DNA of 64,000 bases from an uncultured Enterobacteriaceae bacterium (lineage in GTDB: Bacteria; Pseudomonadota; Gammaproteobacteria; Enterobacterales; Enterobacteriaceae). Below the pieces are notes generated by a model, which had not been told where the DNA came from, made no database searches, and was given only the letters and a program-made list of their open reading frames with translations. Where the stretch lies: the NCBI GenBank assembly GCA_947631255.1, contig CANRKT010000001.1:124001-188000 (forward strand), in the 5' to 3' direction. Position numbers and translations under genes: made by a program. This document shows positions 8,129-16,702 of the stretch, one piece after another. Position 1 is the first letter of the stretch. Every line of letters starts with the position of its first letter.

Positions 8129-9142
8129 CTACAGCTTGTGGCGATTGTTCATCAGCACTGAGTGACGACGTACCAGCGTCGGCGTAAACATATGAGTGAC
8201 TTCCGGTAGTGGCGTATTTTCGGCCAGCGCCAGTGCCAGTTCAGCGGCTTGTGTTGCCATATTAACTATCGGATAACGGACAGTAGTCAGGCGCGGACGC
8301 GTATAACGAGAGATTAAGATGTCATCAAAACCAATCAGTGAAACCGCATTCGGTACATCCTGACCATTATCACTTAATACCCCCATTGCACCCGCAGCCA
8401 TCGAATCGTTATAACAGGCAATAGCGGTAAAGTTTTTGCTGTGGCTTAACAGCTCGGTCATGGCCTGCTCACCACCACTTTCATCCGGCTCACCGAAAGC
8501 AATCAGGCGCTCATCGGCAACAATATTATGTTCCTGCAAAGCATCCAGATATCCCTGCAACCGTTCTTCGGCATCAGAAATTTTATGACTGGAACAGAGA
8601 TAACCTATCTGCCTGTGACCCTGCTGGATCAGATGCCGGGTGGCAAGCCAGGCCCCATAACGATTATCAAGCGCGATACAGCGCTGTTCAAAGCCTGGAA
8701 GAATGCGGTTAATCAATACCATGCCAGGGACTTGTTCCATTAAGGGAATGAGCCGGGCATCAGGCGTTTTCTTGGCATGAACCACCAGTGCCGCGCAGCG
8801 ATGACGCATGAGCTGTTCAATCGCCTGAGTCTCTTTTTGTTCATTATGATAACCATTGCCAATCAGCAAGAAATTGTCGCTGTGATAGGAGACCTGTTCT
8901 ACCGCTTTAACCATTGCACCAAAAAAGGGATCTGAGACATCACCGACCACGAGTCCAATCGTTTTGGTATTTTGCTGTGCCAGTGCGCGGGCATTGGCAT
9001 TGGGATGATAGTTCAAGGACTTCATCGCATTATTAACAGCCTCACAGGAGGCTGCACTGGCTTTCGGTGAATGATTAATCACGCGGGAAACCGTGGCGAC
9101 CGAAACTCCGGCTAGTTGTGCTACATCCTTAATTGTCGCCAT
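8129..9142 (-). CDS. galR: Galactose operon repressor GalR
   Basis: LacI-family repressor of 337 residues. The DNA-binding helix-turn-helix is at residues 2-24 (ATIKDVAQLAGVSVATVSR), followed by the hinge helix and a periplasmic-binding-protein-like effector domain that binds D-galactose. It matches E. coli GalR along its length, for example in FLLIGNGYHNE and GYLCSSH, and occupies the same position between lysA and aas. A palindrome at 9160-9173 could be an autoregulatory operator. Confidence 0.92.
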   Translation of the reverse strand: MATIKDVAQLAGVSVATVSRVINHSPKASAASCEAVNNAMKSLNYHPNANARALAQQNTKTIGLVVGDVSDPFFGAMVKAVEQVSYHSDNFLLIGNGYHNEQKETQAIEQLMRHRCAALVVHAKKTPDARLIPLMEQVPGMVLINRILPGFEQRCIALDNRYGAWLATRHLIQQGHRQIGYLCSSHKISDAEERLQGYLDALQEHNIVADERLIAFGEPDESGGEQAMTELLSHSKNFTAIACYNDSMAAGAMGVLSDNGQDVPNAVSLIGFDDILISRYTRPRLTTVRYPIVNMATQAAELALALAENTPLPEVTHMFTPTLVRRHSVLMNNRHKL

Positions 9143-9159
9143 TAACTACCTTTTTACCC

Positions 9160-9173
9160 GTGAAATGTTTCAT
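9160..9173. promoter_or_regulatory. Possible GalR-type operator upstream of galR
   Basis: GTGAAATGTTTCAT is a near-palindrome that resembles the GalR/GalS box (GTGNAANCGNTTNCAC) in its left half and central spacing. It is about 18 bp upstream of the galR start codon, a position suited to autorepression. The right half is imperfect. Confidence 0.3.
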
Positions 9174-9411
9174 TGAGACTCAGTGTTGCGGAAATTGCCC
9201 CTTACTTCAAGAAGCTCCCTGTTAGGCTGCTTGATAATTCACAATATTAAGATGGAAAAAGAAAATTAAGTTCAATAACTAGCCTTCCGCTGTTCATTTT
9301 TTAGCTTCTCGTCAAGAATATATTGCAGGACAAACCTTTGCTTACATTTTGCAGTCTGCTGTTGCCATTTACCCATAGCTGAGGTCAGTTCCCCACTGTT
9401 ACAGTTTAAAT

Positions 9412-9500
9412 CCCAGAGGTATTGATTGGTGAGAATTCTTGATACTCAACAGAGTACAGTTCATTTGCACCAGCCTGCGCAGATGCGCAGGTTTTTTTTT
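9412..9500 (+). ncRNA. OmrA/OmrB-type small RNA
   Basis: The 5' end CCCAGAGGTATTGATTGGTG is the conserved seed of the OmrA/OmrB RNAs, which with Hfq repress outer-membrane protein, curli and flagellar mRNAs in response to OmpR. The 3' end is a strong intrinsic terminator, CCTGCGCAGATGCGCAGG followed by nine or more T, as in E. coli. The location between galR and aas is also the E. coli one. E. coli has two tandem copies; only one is visible here. From memory, its 5' end reads like OmrA and its terminator like OmrB. Nothing recognisable was found in 9501-9741 apart from the aas leader. Confidence 0.93.
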
Positions 9501-9741
9501 GCCTGAATTTCTGCACCAGACTTCTCGCAGCTGCATGTTTGGGTGAGCGATATATTCTACTTCAGTATCTATCCTGCTGATCCACATGATCCTACCAGCA
9601 TCAGATCTTCTGCCTGTGCCCTCCATCGATTAACGCGGAGTATTATTCTTATTTTTATATGCCTCTTTTTGGGGGGGTAAAAACTGGTGTACTCTGTGTG
9701 CTAAATGCTATTACTGATTAATGATAATAAAGGGTGTTTTC

Positions 9742-11901
9742 ATGTTCTTTACGTTTTTGCGTGCTGTATTTCGAGTGCTGTTTCGGGTGCAGCTTTATGG
9801 CGACACGCAAAGCCTTAAGCAGTCACGGGTACTGATTGTACCGAACCATGTATCATTTATTGATGGCATTTTACTGGCACTGTTTTTGCCGGTGCGCCCA
9901 GTTTTTGCCGTGTATTCCTCTATTACTGAAAAGTGGTATATGCGTTGGTTAAAATCGGTTATCGATTTTGTTCCGCTGGATCCGATGCGTCCGCAGGCGA
10001 TAAAGCATCTGGTACGTCTGGTAGAGCAGGGGCGTCCTGTGGTTATCTTCCCGGAAGGGCGTATTTCGGTCAGCGGATCGCTGATGAAAATCTATGACGG
10101 TGCCGGATTTGTTGCTGCAAAATCAAAAGCTGTCGTGGTTCCCATCAGAATTGATGGCGCTGAACTGACCTTTTTTAGTCGGCTGAAAGGGCTGGTTAAG
10201 CAGCGCCTGTTTCCCAAAATTACTCTGCATATTTTACCCCCAACAACATTAGAGATGCCCGTAGCCAGACGTCCTCGCGAGCGGCGAAAAATTGCCGGCG
10301 AAATGCTGCATCAAATAATGATGGAAGCGCGTATGGCGGTGCGACCGCGGGAAACCTTATTTGAGGCACTACTGGCGGCAAAATATCGTTACGGTGCGGG
10401 AAAACAATGTATTGAAGATATTAATTTCAAACCTGATAGTTACCGTTCTTTGCTGAAAAAGAGCCTCTCTGTTGGGCGTATTTTGGATAAATACAGTGTG
10501 CCTGGGGAAAGTATCGGGCTGATGCTTCCGAATGCAGCTATCAGTGCCGCAGTTATTTTTGGGGCTTCGTTGCGTGGACGTGTCCCGGCGATGATGAACT
10601 ACAGTGCGGGCGTTAAGGGCCTGACGAGTGCGATTACTGCGGCACAAATTAAGACCGTTTTCACCTCGCGACAATTTCTTGATAAGGGCAAATTGTGGCA
10701 TTTGCCTGAACAATTACCCCAGGTGCGCTGGATTTTCTTAGAAGACTTAAAATCCACCGTAACTATGGGCGATAAACTCTGGATTCTGGCTCACCTTTTC
10801 ATGCCGCGTCTGGCACAAGTTCAACAGCAACCTGAGCAGGCCGCTATTATTCTGTTTACCTCAGGCTCGGAAGGACATCCGAAAGGTGTGGTACACAGCC
10901 ATAAAAGCATCCTCGCGAATGTCGAACAAATACGCACTATTGCTGATTTTACCGCTGACGACCGTTTTATGTCAGCTTTACCTCTGTTCCATTCATTTGG
11001 CCTGACGGTGGGCTTATTTACCCCGCTGTTTACTGGCGCACAAGTTTTCCTCTATCCAAGCCCGCTGCATTATCGTGTAGTGCCTGAACTGATTTATGAC
11101 CGTAACTGTACTGTGATGTTTGGTACTTCTACCTTTCTGGGACATTACGCTCGCTTTGCCAGCCCGTATGATTTTTTCTGTCTTCGCTATGTTGTCGCCG
11201 GAGCAGAGAAGTTACAGGAAAGCACTCGTCAGCTGTGGCAGGATAAATTTGGCTTACGTGTACTTGAAGGATACGGTGTGACGGAGTGCGCACCTGTCGT
11301 CTCGATTAACGTGCCAATGGCCTGCAAAACAGGCACTGTTGGGCGTATTCTTCCGGCGATGGATGCCCGTTTACTGGCCGTACCGGGTATTGAAGAGGGG
11401 GGACGGCTTCAGCTCAAAGGGCCCAATGTTATGAACGGTTATTTGCGGGTCGAAAATCCGGGAGTGCTTGAAGTGCCGGTTGCGGAAAATGTGGATGGCG
11501 AGCTCGAAAACGGCTGGTATGATACTGGGGATATCGTCACTTTTGATTCACAGGGCTACTGTATTATTCAGGGGCGTGCGAAACGTTTTGCGAAAATCGC
11601 CGGTGAAATGGTATCACTGGAAATGGTTGAACAGATGGCTAGTGGTGTGTCACCAGAAAAACTTCATGCCACGGTCGTGCGTCAGGATGCCGCTAAAGGT
11701 GAAGCGCTGGTGCTCTTTACCAGTGATGCAGAATTGAAACGTGACAGTTTACTGAGCTATGCCCGGGTGCATGGTATTCCTGAACTTGCTGTACCGCGTG
11801 ATATTCGCTTTTTGAAACAGCTCCCGGTGCTAGGCAGCGGTAAACCTGATTTTATGACACTGAAAGCACAACTTGATGAGGCAGAAAATACGCATGGCTG
11901 A
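9742..11901 (+). CDS. aas: Bifunctional 2-acyl-GPE acyltransferase / acyl-ACP synthetase
   Basis: A 719-residue inner-membrane enzyme that re-acylates lysophosphatidylethanolamine. An N-terminal acyltransferase domain carries the NHVSFIDG motif with catalytic His36, and a C-terminal AMP-forming acyl-ACP synthetase carries [14 protein letters not shown] around residue 370 and GWYDTGD near residue 590. The ATG at 9742 was chosen over the one at 9721 because it has AAAGGG upstream and gives the exact E. coli length and N-terminus. It overlaps lplT by eight bases, so lysophospholipid flipping and re-acylation are translationally coupled. Confidence 0.97.
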   Translation: MFFTFLRAVFRVLFRVQLYGDTQSLKQSRVLIVPNHVSFIDGILLALFLPVRPVFAVYSSITEKWYMRWLKSVIDFVPLDPMRPQAIKHLVRLVEQGRPVVIFPEGRISVSGSLMKIYDGAGFVAAKSKAVVVPIRIDGAELTFFSRLKGLVKQRLFPKITLHILPPTTLEMPVARRPRERRKIAGEMLHQIMMEARMAVRPRETLFEALLAAKYRYGAGKQCIEDINFKPDSYRSLLKKSLSVGRILDKYSVPGESIGLMLPNAAISAAVIFGASLRGRVPAMMNYSAGVKGLTSAITAAQIKTVFTSRQFLDKGKLWHLPEQLPQVRWIFLEDLKSTVTMGDKLWILAHLFMPRLAQVQQQPEQAAIILFTSGSEGHPKGVVHSHKSILANVEQIRTIADFTADDRFMSALPLFHSFGLTVGLFTPLFTGAQVFLYPSPLHYRVVPELIYDRNCTVMFGTSTFLGHYARFASPYDFFCLRYVVAGAEKLQESTRQLWQDKFGLRVLEGYGVTECAPVVSINVPMACKTGTVGRILPAMDARLLAVPGIEEGGRLQLKGPNVMNGYLRVENPGVLEVPVAENVDGELENGWYDTGDIVTFDSQGYCIIQGRAKRFAKIAGEMVSLEMVEQMASGVSPEKLHATVVRQDAAKGEALVLFTSDAELKRDSLLSYARVHGIPELAVPRDIRFLKQLPVLGSGKPDFMTLKAQLDEAENTHG

Positions 11902-13108
11902 ATCGGCAATGAAGGATAGCTCGCTTTGTTCTCGCGGTATGATAGCGGTAACGGGAGCGCAGTTTCTCTCCGCATTTGGTGATAACGCGCTACTGTTTGT
12001 GACCCTGGCGGTTTTGAAGCAACAATTTTATCCTGACTGGAGTCAGCCGATATTACAGATGGTATTTGTCGGAGCCTATATTGTCTTTGCTCCGTTTGTC
12101 GGTCAGGTTGCTGATAGCTTTGCTAAAGGGCGAGTGATGATGCTGGCTAACAGCCTGAAATTACTTGGCGCAGCCTGTATCTGTTTTGGCCTGGATCCCT
12201 TTATTGGTTACACCCTGGTGGGTATCGGTGCAGCCACCTATTCTCCGGCGAAATACGGCATCCTCGGTGAACTGACAACCGGATCTAGCCTGGTGAAAGC
12301 GAATGGACTGATGGAGGCATCGACGATTGTCGCGATTCTGTTAGGCTCTGTTGCGGGTGGCATACTGGCGGATTTAAATCTGTTCGCTGCCTTACTGGTT
12401 TGTGTACTGGTTTACGCCGCCGCAGTGGTTGCCAATTTATTTATTCCTAAACTTGCCCCGGCTCGTCCTGGCGAATCCTGGCATCTTCCTGCGATGTTCT
12501 GCCATTTTGTCAGTGCCTGTCGTACCTTATGGCAGGATCCTGAAACACGCCTCACGTTAGTGGGGACCAGCCTATTCTGGGGAGCAGGGGTGACGCTGCG
12601 CTTTTTACTGGTGCTGTGGGTGCCGGTTGCGCTAGGCATTACCGATAACGCCACGCCGACCTACCTTAATGCGATGGTTGCCGTTGGCATTGTGGTAGGG
12701 GCTGGGCTGGCGGCGAAACTGGTGACGCTTAAAACCGTTGCCCGCTGTATGCCTGCCGGTATCCTGCTGGGAATTGGTGTTCTGTTCTTTGCGATACAAC
12801 AGTCATTACTGCCCGCTTATCTGTTGCTGACCTTGATTGGCGTCTGTGGTGGATTCTTTGTTGTGCCACTTAATGCTCTGCTGCAAGAAAAAGGCAAGGA
12901 AACTGTCGGGGCTGGTCATGCTATTGCCGTTCAGAACCTGGGGGAAAATACCGCCATGTTACTGATGCTGGGGCTTTATTCACTGGCAGTGAAAGTGGGT
13001 TTACCGGTGGTAGGGATAGGTATTGGATTTGGTGCTCTTTTTGCACTCGCGATTGCGGCGTTATGGATTTGGCAACACAATCAGAAAAAACGTTCTGTCC
13101 ACCTGTAA
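11894..13108 (+). CDS. lplT: Lysophospholipid transporter LplT
   Basis: MFS-type flippase of about 404 residues that moves lysophospholipids to the inner leaflet, where Aas re-acylates them. It contains a dozen hydrophobic segments and near-identical blocks to E. coli Lpl[14 protein letters not shown] near residue 20, [35 protein letters not shown] and [14 protein letters not shown]. The start at 11894 is preferred to 11873 because it is preceded by GAGG and agrees with the E. coli N-terminal region. It overlaps the end of aas. A hairpin follows the stop. Confidence 0.96.
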   Translation: MAESAMKDSSLCSRGMIAVTGAQFLSAFGDNALLFVTLAVLKQQFYPDWSQPILQMVFVGAYIVFAPFVGQVADSFAKGRVMMLANSLKLLGAACICFGLDPFIGYTLVGIGAATYSPAKYGILGELTTGSSLVKANGLMEASTIVAILLGSVAGGILADLNLFAALLVCVLVYAAAVVANLFIPKLAPARPGESWHLPAMFCHFVSACRTLWQDPETRLTLVGTSLFWGAGVTLRFLLVLWVPVALGITDNATPTYLNAMVAVGIVVGAGLAAKLVTLKTVARCMPAGILLGIGVLFFAIQQSLLPAYLLLTLIGVCGGFFVVPLNALLQEKGKETVGAGHAIAVQNLGENTAMLLMLGLYSLAVKVGLPVVGIGIGFGALFALAIAALWIWQHNQKKRSVHL

Positions 13109-13120
13109 GAGTTTCACAGG

Positions 13121-13139
13121 CTACCCGTTAAACGGGTAG
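13121..13139. terminator. Hairpin between convergent lplT and tas
   Basis: CTACCCGTT and its complement AACGGGTAG are separated by a single base, forming a 9-bp stem 12 bp after the lplT stop and 15 bp beyond the tas stop. The T-rich stretch after it is short, so it is a plausible but weak bidirectional terminator. Confidence 0.55.
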
Positions 13140-13154
13140 TCTGCTTGCTCAGGT

Positions 13155-14198
13155 TTAAGGTGCGGGGTAAGTATATACGCGATGTACCGCATCAAGTTCC
13201 TTCAGCACATCCTCACTCAATTCAAGATGCAAGCTACCAATATTGCTTTTCAGTTGCTCAAGTGTGGTTGCCCCCAGTAGGGTACTGGCAACAAAGGGCT
13301 GACGACGAACAAAAGCAAGTGCCATTTGCGCCGGATCCAGATTATGGCGTCTGGCAATATCAACATAAGCAGCGACTGCTTTTTGTGACTGCTCACCGTT
13401 ATAGCGGGTAAAGCGACTGAACAATGTATGACGTGCGCCTGCGGGTTGGGCGCCATTGAGATACTTACCACTAAGCGTGCCAAATCCCAGACAGGAGTAG
13501 GCCAGTAGCTCTACGCCTTCATACTGAGAAATTTCAGACAACCCCACTTCAAAGCTTCTGTTCAGCAAGCTGTAAGGGTTCTGGATGGTGACGATGCGTG
13601 ATAAATCGTGTTTTTCTGCCAGTTTCAGATAACGCATCACCCCAAATGGTGTCTCATTAGAGACGCCAATGTAGCGAATTTTTCCTGCTCGCTGTAATTC
13701 TGTCAGGGCTTCCAGCGTTTCCAGAATCGTCACTGGAAAAGTGGTGGTCTCGGTCCAGGTGTAACCCAGTTGACCAAAAGAGTTGGTCGGTCTTTGAGGC
13801 CAGTGAACCTGATAGAGATCGAGATAATCTGTTTGTAAACGCTTCAGACTGGAATCGAGAGCCTGGCGAATATTTTTACGATCCAGTACCTGATTAGGCC
13901 GGATCCCTGAGTCGGTATTGCGTGGTGGGCCGCTGACTTTTGAAGCAATAACCAGTTTTTCTCTGTTACCACGAGCTTTGAGCCAGTTACCGACGTAAGT
14001 CTCCGTGAGCCCCTGGGTTTCTGGTCGGGGGGGAACAGGGTACATCTCTGCAACATCAATTAAATTAATGCCCTGGCTGACGGCATAGTCGAGTTGTTCA
14101 TGGGCATCTGCTTCGCTGTTTTGCTCGCCAAATGTCATGGTGCCTAATCCTAAAGTACTTATTTCAAGTGAGCTCCAGGGAATACGGTGATAGTGCAT
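13155..14198 (-). CDS. tas: Aldo-keto reductase Tas
   Basis: NADPH-dependent aldo-keto reductase family protein of 347 residues (E. coli Tas has 346). The family's catalytic tetrad is visible: Asp48 and Tyr53 in LIDVAEMY, a lysine in VIASKVSG near residue 87, and a histidine in YQVHWPQR near residue 130. E. coli Tas was recognised as a suppressor of tyrosine auxotrophy under starvation; the physiological substrate is not known to me. It is convergent with lplT and lies beside the YgdR-type lipoprotein, as in E. coli. Confidence 0.93.
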   Translation of the reverse strand: MHYHRIPWSSLEISTLGLGTMTFGEQNSEADAHEQLDYAVSQGINLIDVAEMYPVPPRPETQGLTETYVGNWLKARGNREKLVIASKVSGPPRNTDSGIRPNQVLDRKNIRQALDSSLKRLQTDYLDLYQVHWPQRPTNSFGQLGYTWTETTTFPVTILETLEALTELQRAGKIRYIGVSNETPFGVMRYLKLAEKHDLSRIVTIQNPYSLLNRSFEVGLSEISQYEGVELLAYSCLGFGTLSGKYLNGAQPAGARHTLFSRFTRYNGEQSQKAVAAYVDIARRHNLDPAQMALAFVRRQPFVASTLLGATTLEQLKSNIGSLHLELSEDVLKELDAVHRVYTYPAP

Positions 14199-14367
14199 AG
14201 TGAGCTTCCTTAATGGTTGTACAGTCGGGAAAAATCCCTACCCCAAAAGCTATAACATGGCAGAGGAGAGCACAAAGAAAAAGAGGAGAAGGGAAGAAAA
14301 GCTTGAGATCATTGTAAAAACCGAACGTTATCGACGGTTGAATCTGGGGATTATTGCTGTGAAACTC

Positions 14368-14420
14368 GCCGAATCACACAGGATTTCTGTGCTCATCGAC
14401 GTCTTTTAGCGCCATTCGAG
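14368..14420. repeat. Degenerate copy of the dispersed palindromic repeat
   Basis: GCCGAATCACA...TCTGTGCTCATCGACG followed by GCCATTCGAG resembles the centre and right arm of the fuller repeats at 19061-19188 and 62617-62735. Outer arms are not clear. It lies between tas and the downstream lipoprotein gene. Confidence 0.4.
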
Positions 14421-14425
14421 CATGA

Positions 14426-14644
14426 TTAACGTTTGATAATCTGTGAGACTTCCTGGCTATCTATCTGAATTTCGTTACCTTCAACATCGTGATAACTCAC
14501 CAGTCCGGTGTCATCATCGACCTTCGGTTTACCTTCAGTCAGGATCATCCGACCATCTTTAGTTGCCATCACATAATCACTGCTACAGCCTGAAACGGCA
14601 AATACCAGGCCAATGGCTAAGGTTGCTACTGCCCATCTTGTCAT
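14426..14644 (-). CDS. ygdR: YgdI/YgdR family lipoprotein
   Basis: A 72-residue lipoprotein. A signal peptide ends in the lipobox VSGC with the lipidated cysteine at about residue 20. The mature part is a small beta-rich domain with the motif [17 protein letters not shown], characteristic of the YgdI/YgdR family. The function is unknown to me. The name ygdR is given by position next to tas and mutH; E. coli also has ygdI near gcvA, which is absent there in this window, so this could be the only copy locally. In E. coli ygdQ lies between ygdR and mutH, but here 141 bp of non-coding sequence separates them. Confidence 0.85.
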   Translation of the reverse strand: MTRWAVATLAIGLVFAVSGCSSDYVMATKDGRMILTEGKPKVDDDTGLVSYHDVEGNEIQIDSQEVSQIIKR

Positions 14645-14785
14645 TTTTAAGCATCTTTCTGGAATGAACTGTCAGTGACTTTAGTAGTAATAGAATTAAA
14701 CGCGTAAGAAAAGCAGTTAATTCTGATTAAGGCTGTCAGTAAGATCTTTTTCTGGCACAACAGCTAGAAAATAAGCGTTAAAGAC

Positions 14786-15475
14786 TTAACAGCAGAAGTG
14801 TCTGGCTAACAGAGCGGCAGTAAAATTTTTTTTCAGATAAAAGCCTCGGGGCAGGGTCAGAATAGGTGCGCCATCAATACCAATCGCTTCAGTCAGCGCA
14901 CGACTGTTTGCGCCTTTAGGGCGCAGTTGTAACACTTCGCCGTGACGTGCTGTGATGCGCTCTACATGCCCAAGCACAATCAAGTCCATCAGTTCTTCGA
15001 AGTCCTGGCGAAGCTGTTCCTCTTCTTCGGCATTAGGGCTCCATAACAAAGGTGAGCCGATATGACGTTCAGCGAGCGGGATCTGGCGTTCACCTTCAAC
15101 CGGTATCCATAAGACGCGTTTCAGTTTGTGCTTCACATGGCTGCTTTCCCAGGTTACACCACTATTGCCCGTCAGTGGCGCGACGCAGACAAAAGTAGTT
15201 TCCAGAGGACGGCCAAGTGCATTAACAGGGATTGTTTTAAGCTCAATCCCTAAGGCAGCAAAGTCTTGTTCAGGTTTACTGCCAGCACTCGCCCCCAGCC
15301 ATAACTCCAGCAATCCGCCGACCCAGCCTTTATCACGCTTAAGATCACTGGGAATAGTTATGCCCGCCAGGGCTGCCAGTTCGCCCAGGGTGTAACCCGC
15401 AATCAATTGAGCCTGATTAAGCAGAGCGCTTTCACTGTCTGGTGGAGAGGTAAAGGGTTGTATTGATAACATCAT
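14786..15475 (-). CDS. mutH: DNA mismatch repair endonuclease MutH
   Basis: Methyl-directed mismatch repair endonuclease of 229 residues, the same length as in E. coli. Activated by MutS-MutL, it nicks the unmethylated strand at hemimethylated GATC. The catalytic residues are visible as Asp71, Glu78 and Lys80 in [13 protein letters not shown], with a conserved Glu57. The AGSKPEQDF and [11 protein letters not shown] blocks are highly conserved. The presence of MutH implies a Dam/SeqA-containing lineage. It is divergent from rppH across a 684-bp spacer that contains DnaA boxes. Confidence 0.97.
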   Translation of the reverse strand: MMLSIQPFTSPPDSESALLNQAQLIAGYTLGELAALAGITIPSDLKRDKGWVGGLLELWLGASAGSKPEQDFAALGIELKTIPVNALGRPLETTFVCVAPLTGNSGVTWESSHVKHKLKRVLWIPVEGERQIPLAERHIGSPLLWSPNAEEEEQLRQDFEELMDLIVLGHVERITARHGEVLQLRPKGANSRALTEAIGIDGAPILTLPRGFYLKKNFTAALLARHFCC

Positions 15476-16159
15476 GGGAGTAACACTTTTTGGTCAAAAA
15501 ATGAGCGTAAGTTATTCACAATAGACCGACTATAAAACACGATCTACAGATAAATGACAACATAATGATTTATAGAATTTTTTTTATTATTTTTACCCTA
15601 CGCCATGAAGAGAAAAAAACCTTTTCCCAATCTGGTCACTGGCAATGAACAGGATCTTACCCCTAGTTATCCACAGAAAAATGGGATAACTGATAAAATG
15701 GCGTACCACTGGTTTCATTTACAGCCTTGACGGGGGGATAAAATACAATAATTCAGCAATATTTGACTAACTTGTTTACACAAGCTGTGGATAAAAACGT
15801 CGTTGTACAATCTTTCGTCAGTGGGTGGTGGTGCTATGTGATCAGTGTCACACTATTGGTTTTTTTATACCGAATATATTTTTTATACATATGATTTGTA
15901 TGTGTTTAATATTTTTTTAGACCGCTTTAATTTTAAGCTTATTTAAAGTTGTCCCTATGTAATTCTAGGGTTCTGCACAGTTATATCCACAGAAAAAGTG
16001 AATAAAACCGGTGCTACAGTCTATTCCTGTTTATAACCCGGCGTTTTTTTGTGAGTTATTCAAGTGTTATTCTGTTTGCCGCATATTTATAGAGTGGTTT
16101 ACCGCCTGACACTTGTATGAAACAATCATCATAATCTAAGTTTGTTTTGAGGTAGTCCG
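15476..16159. other. 684-bp gene-free spacer between mutH and rppH
   Basis: No coding sequence is supported in this spacer. It is strongly AT-rich in places, with long T/A runs near 15575-15600 and 15855-15925. It contains several DnaA-type boxes and scattered GATC sites. As far as I recall, E. coli has a spacer of similar length here. Promoters for mutH and for rppH must lie inside it, but I cannot pick them with confidence. Confidence 0.6.
15512..15991. promoter_or_regulatory. Cluster of DnaA boxes in the mutH-rppH spacer
   Basis: Two perfect consensus boxes are present: TTATCCACA at 15667-15675 on the plus strand and its complement TGTGGATAA at 15786-15794. TTATTCACA at 15512-15520 is a known variant, and ATATCCACA at 15983-15991 differs by one base. 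Spacing is irregular and there are no clear 13-mer unwinding repeats, so this is more likely a DnaA-titrating or regulatory locus than an origin. Confidence 0.6.
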
Positions 16160-16690
16160 GTGATCGATGATGATGGCTACCGCCCAAACGTTGGGATCGT
16201 AATATGTAATCGGCAAGGACAGGTGATGTGGGCTCGTCGCTTTGGTCAGCACTCCTGGCAATTTCCGCAGGGTGGCATTAATTCTGGCGAGTCAGCTGAA
16301 CAGGCAATGTACAGGGAACTTTTCGAAGAGGTCGGTTTACAACGAAAAGATGTGCGCATTCTTGCTTCGACCCGAAATTGGTTGCGTTACAAATTACCCA
16401 AACGTCTGGTGCGTTGGGACACAAAGCCGGTTTGTATCGGCCAGAAACAAAAATGGTTTCTTTTGCAGTTGGTAGGCAATGACTCCGCTATTAATATGCA
16501 AACCAGTAGTACACCTGAGTTTGATGGGTGGCGCTGGGTCAGTTATTGGTATCCGGTACGGCAGGTTGTTTCATTTAAACGCGATGTTTATCGGCGGGTA
16601 ATGAAAGAGTTTTCCAGCTTTGTTATGCCACTGCAGGAAGTGACTCCACCACGTAATAATTCGCCTGTATGGCGACGTAAAAGAGGTTAA
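16160..16690 (+). CDS. rppH: RNA pyrophosphohydrolase RppH
   Basis: Nudix hydrolase of 176 residues, equal to E. coli RppH. It removes pyrophosphate from the 5' end of mRNA and so opens the way for RNase E decay. The Nudix box is at residues 38-60 with Gly38, Glu44, Arg52, Glu53, Glu56 and Glu57 all in place. The start codon is GTG, as in E. coli, preceded by GAGG. Only 12 bp separate it from ptsP, so the two form an operon. Confidence 0.97.
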   Translation: MIDDDGYRPNVGIVICNRQGQVMWARRFGQHSWQFPQGGINSGESAEQAMYRELFEEVGLQRKDVRILASTRNWLRYKLPKRLVRWDTKPVCIGQKQKWFLLQLVGNDSAINMQTSSTPEFDGWRWVSYWYPVRQVVSFKRDVYRRVMKEFSSFVMPLQEVTPPRNNSPVWRRKRG

Positions 16691-16702
16691 GTCACGCCAA
16701 AG

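Noticed and set aside
14200-14409. A 69-codon open frame between tas and the ygdR-like gene
   Set aside because: It starts at a GTG inside the tas leader, has no ribosome binding site, is unlike any known protein, and overlaps a degenerate repeat.
15512-15991. The DnaA-box spacer as a replication origin
   Set aside because: Boxes are too few and irregular, and there are no AT-rich 13-mer repeats; mnmG, mioC and other usual oriC neighbours are not here.
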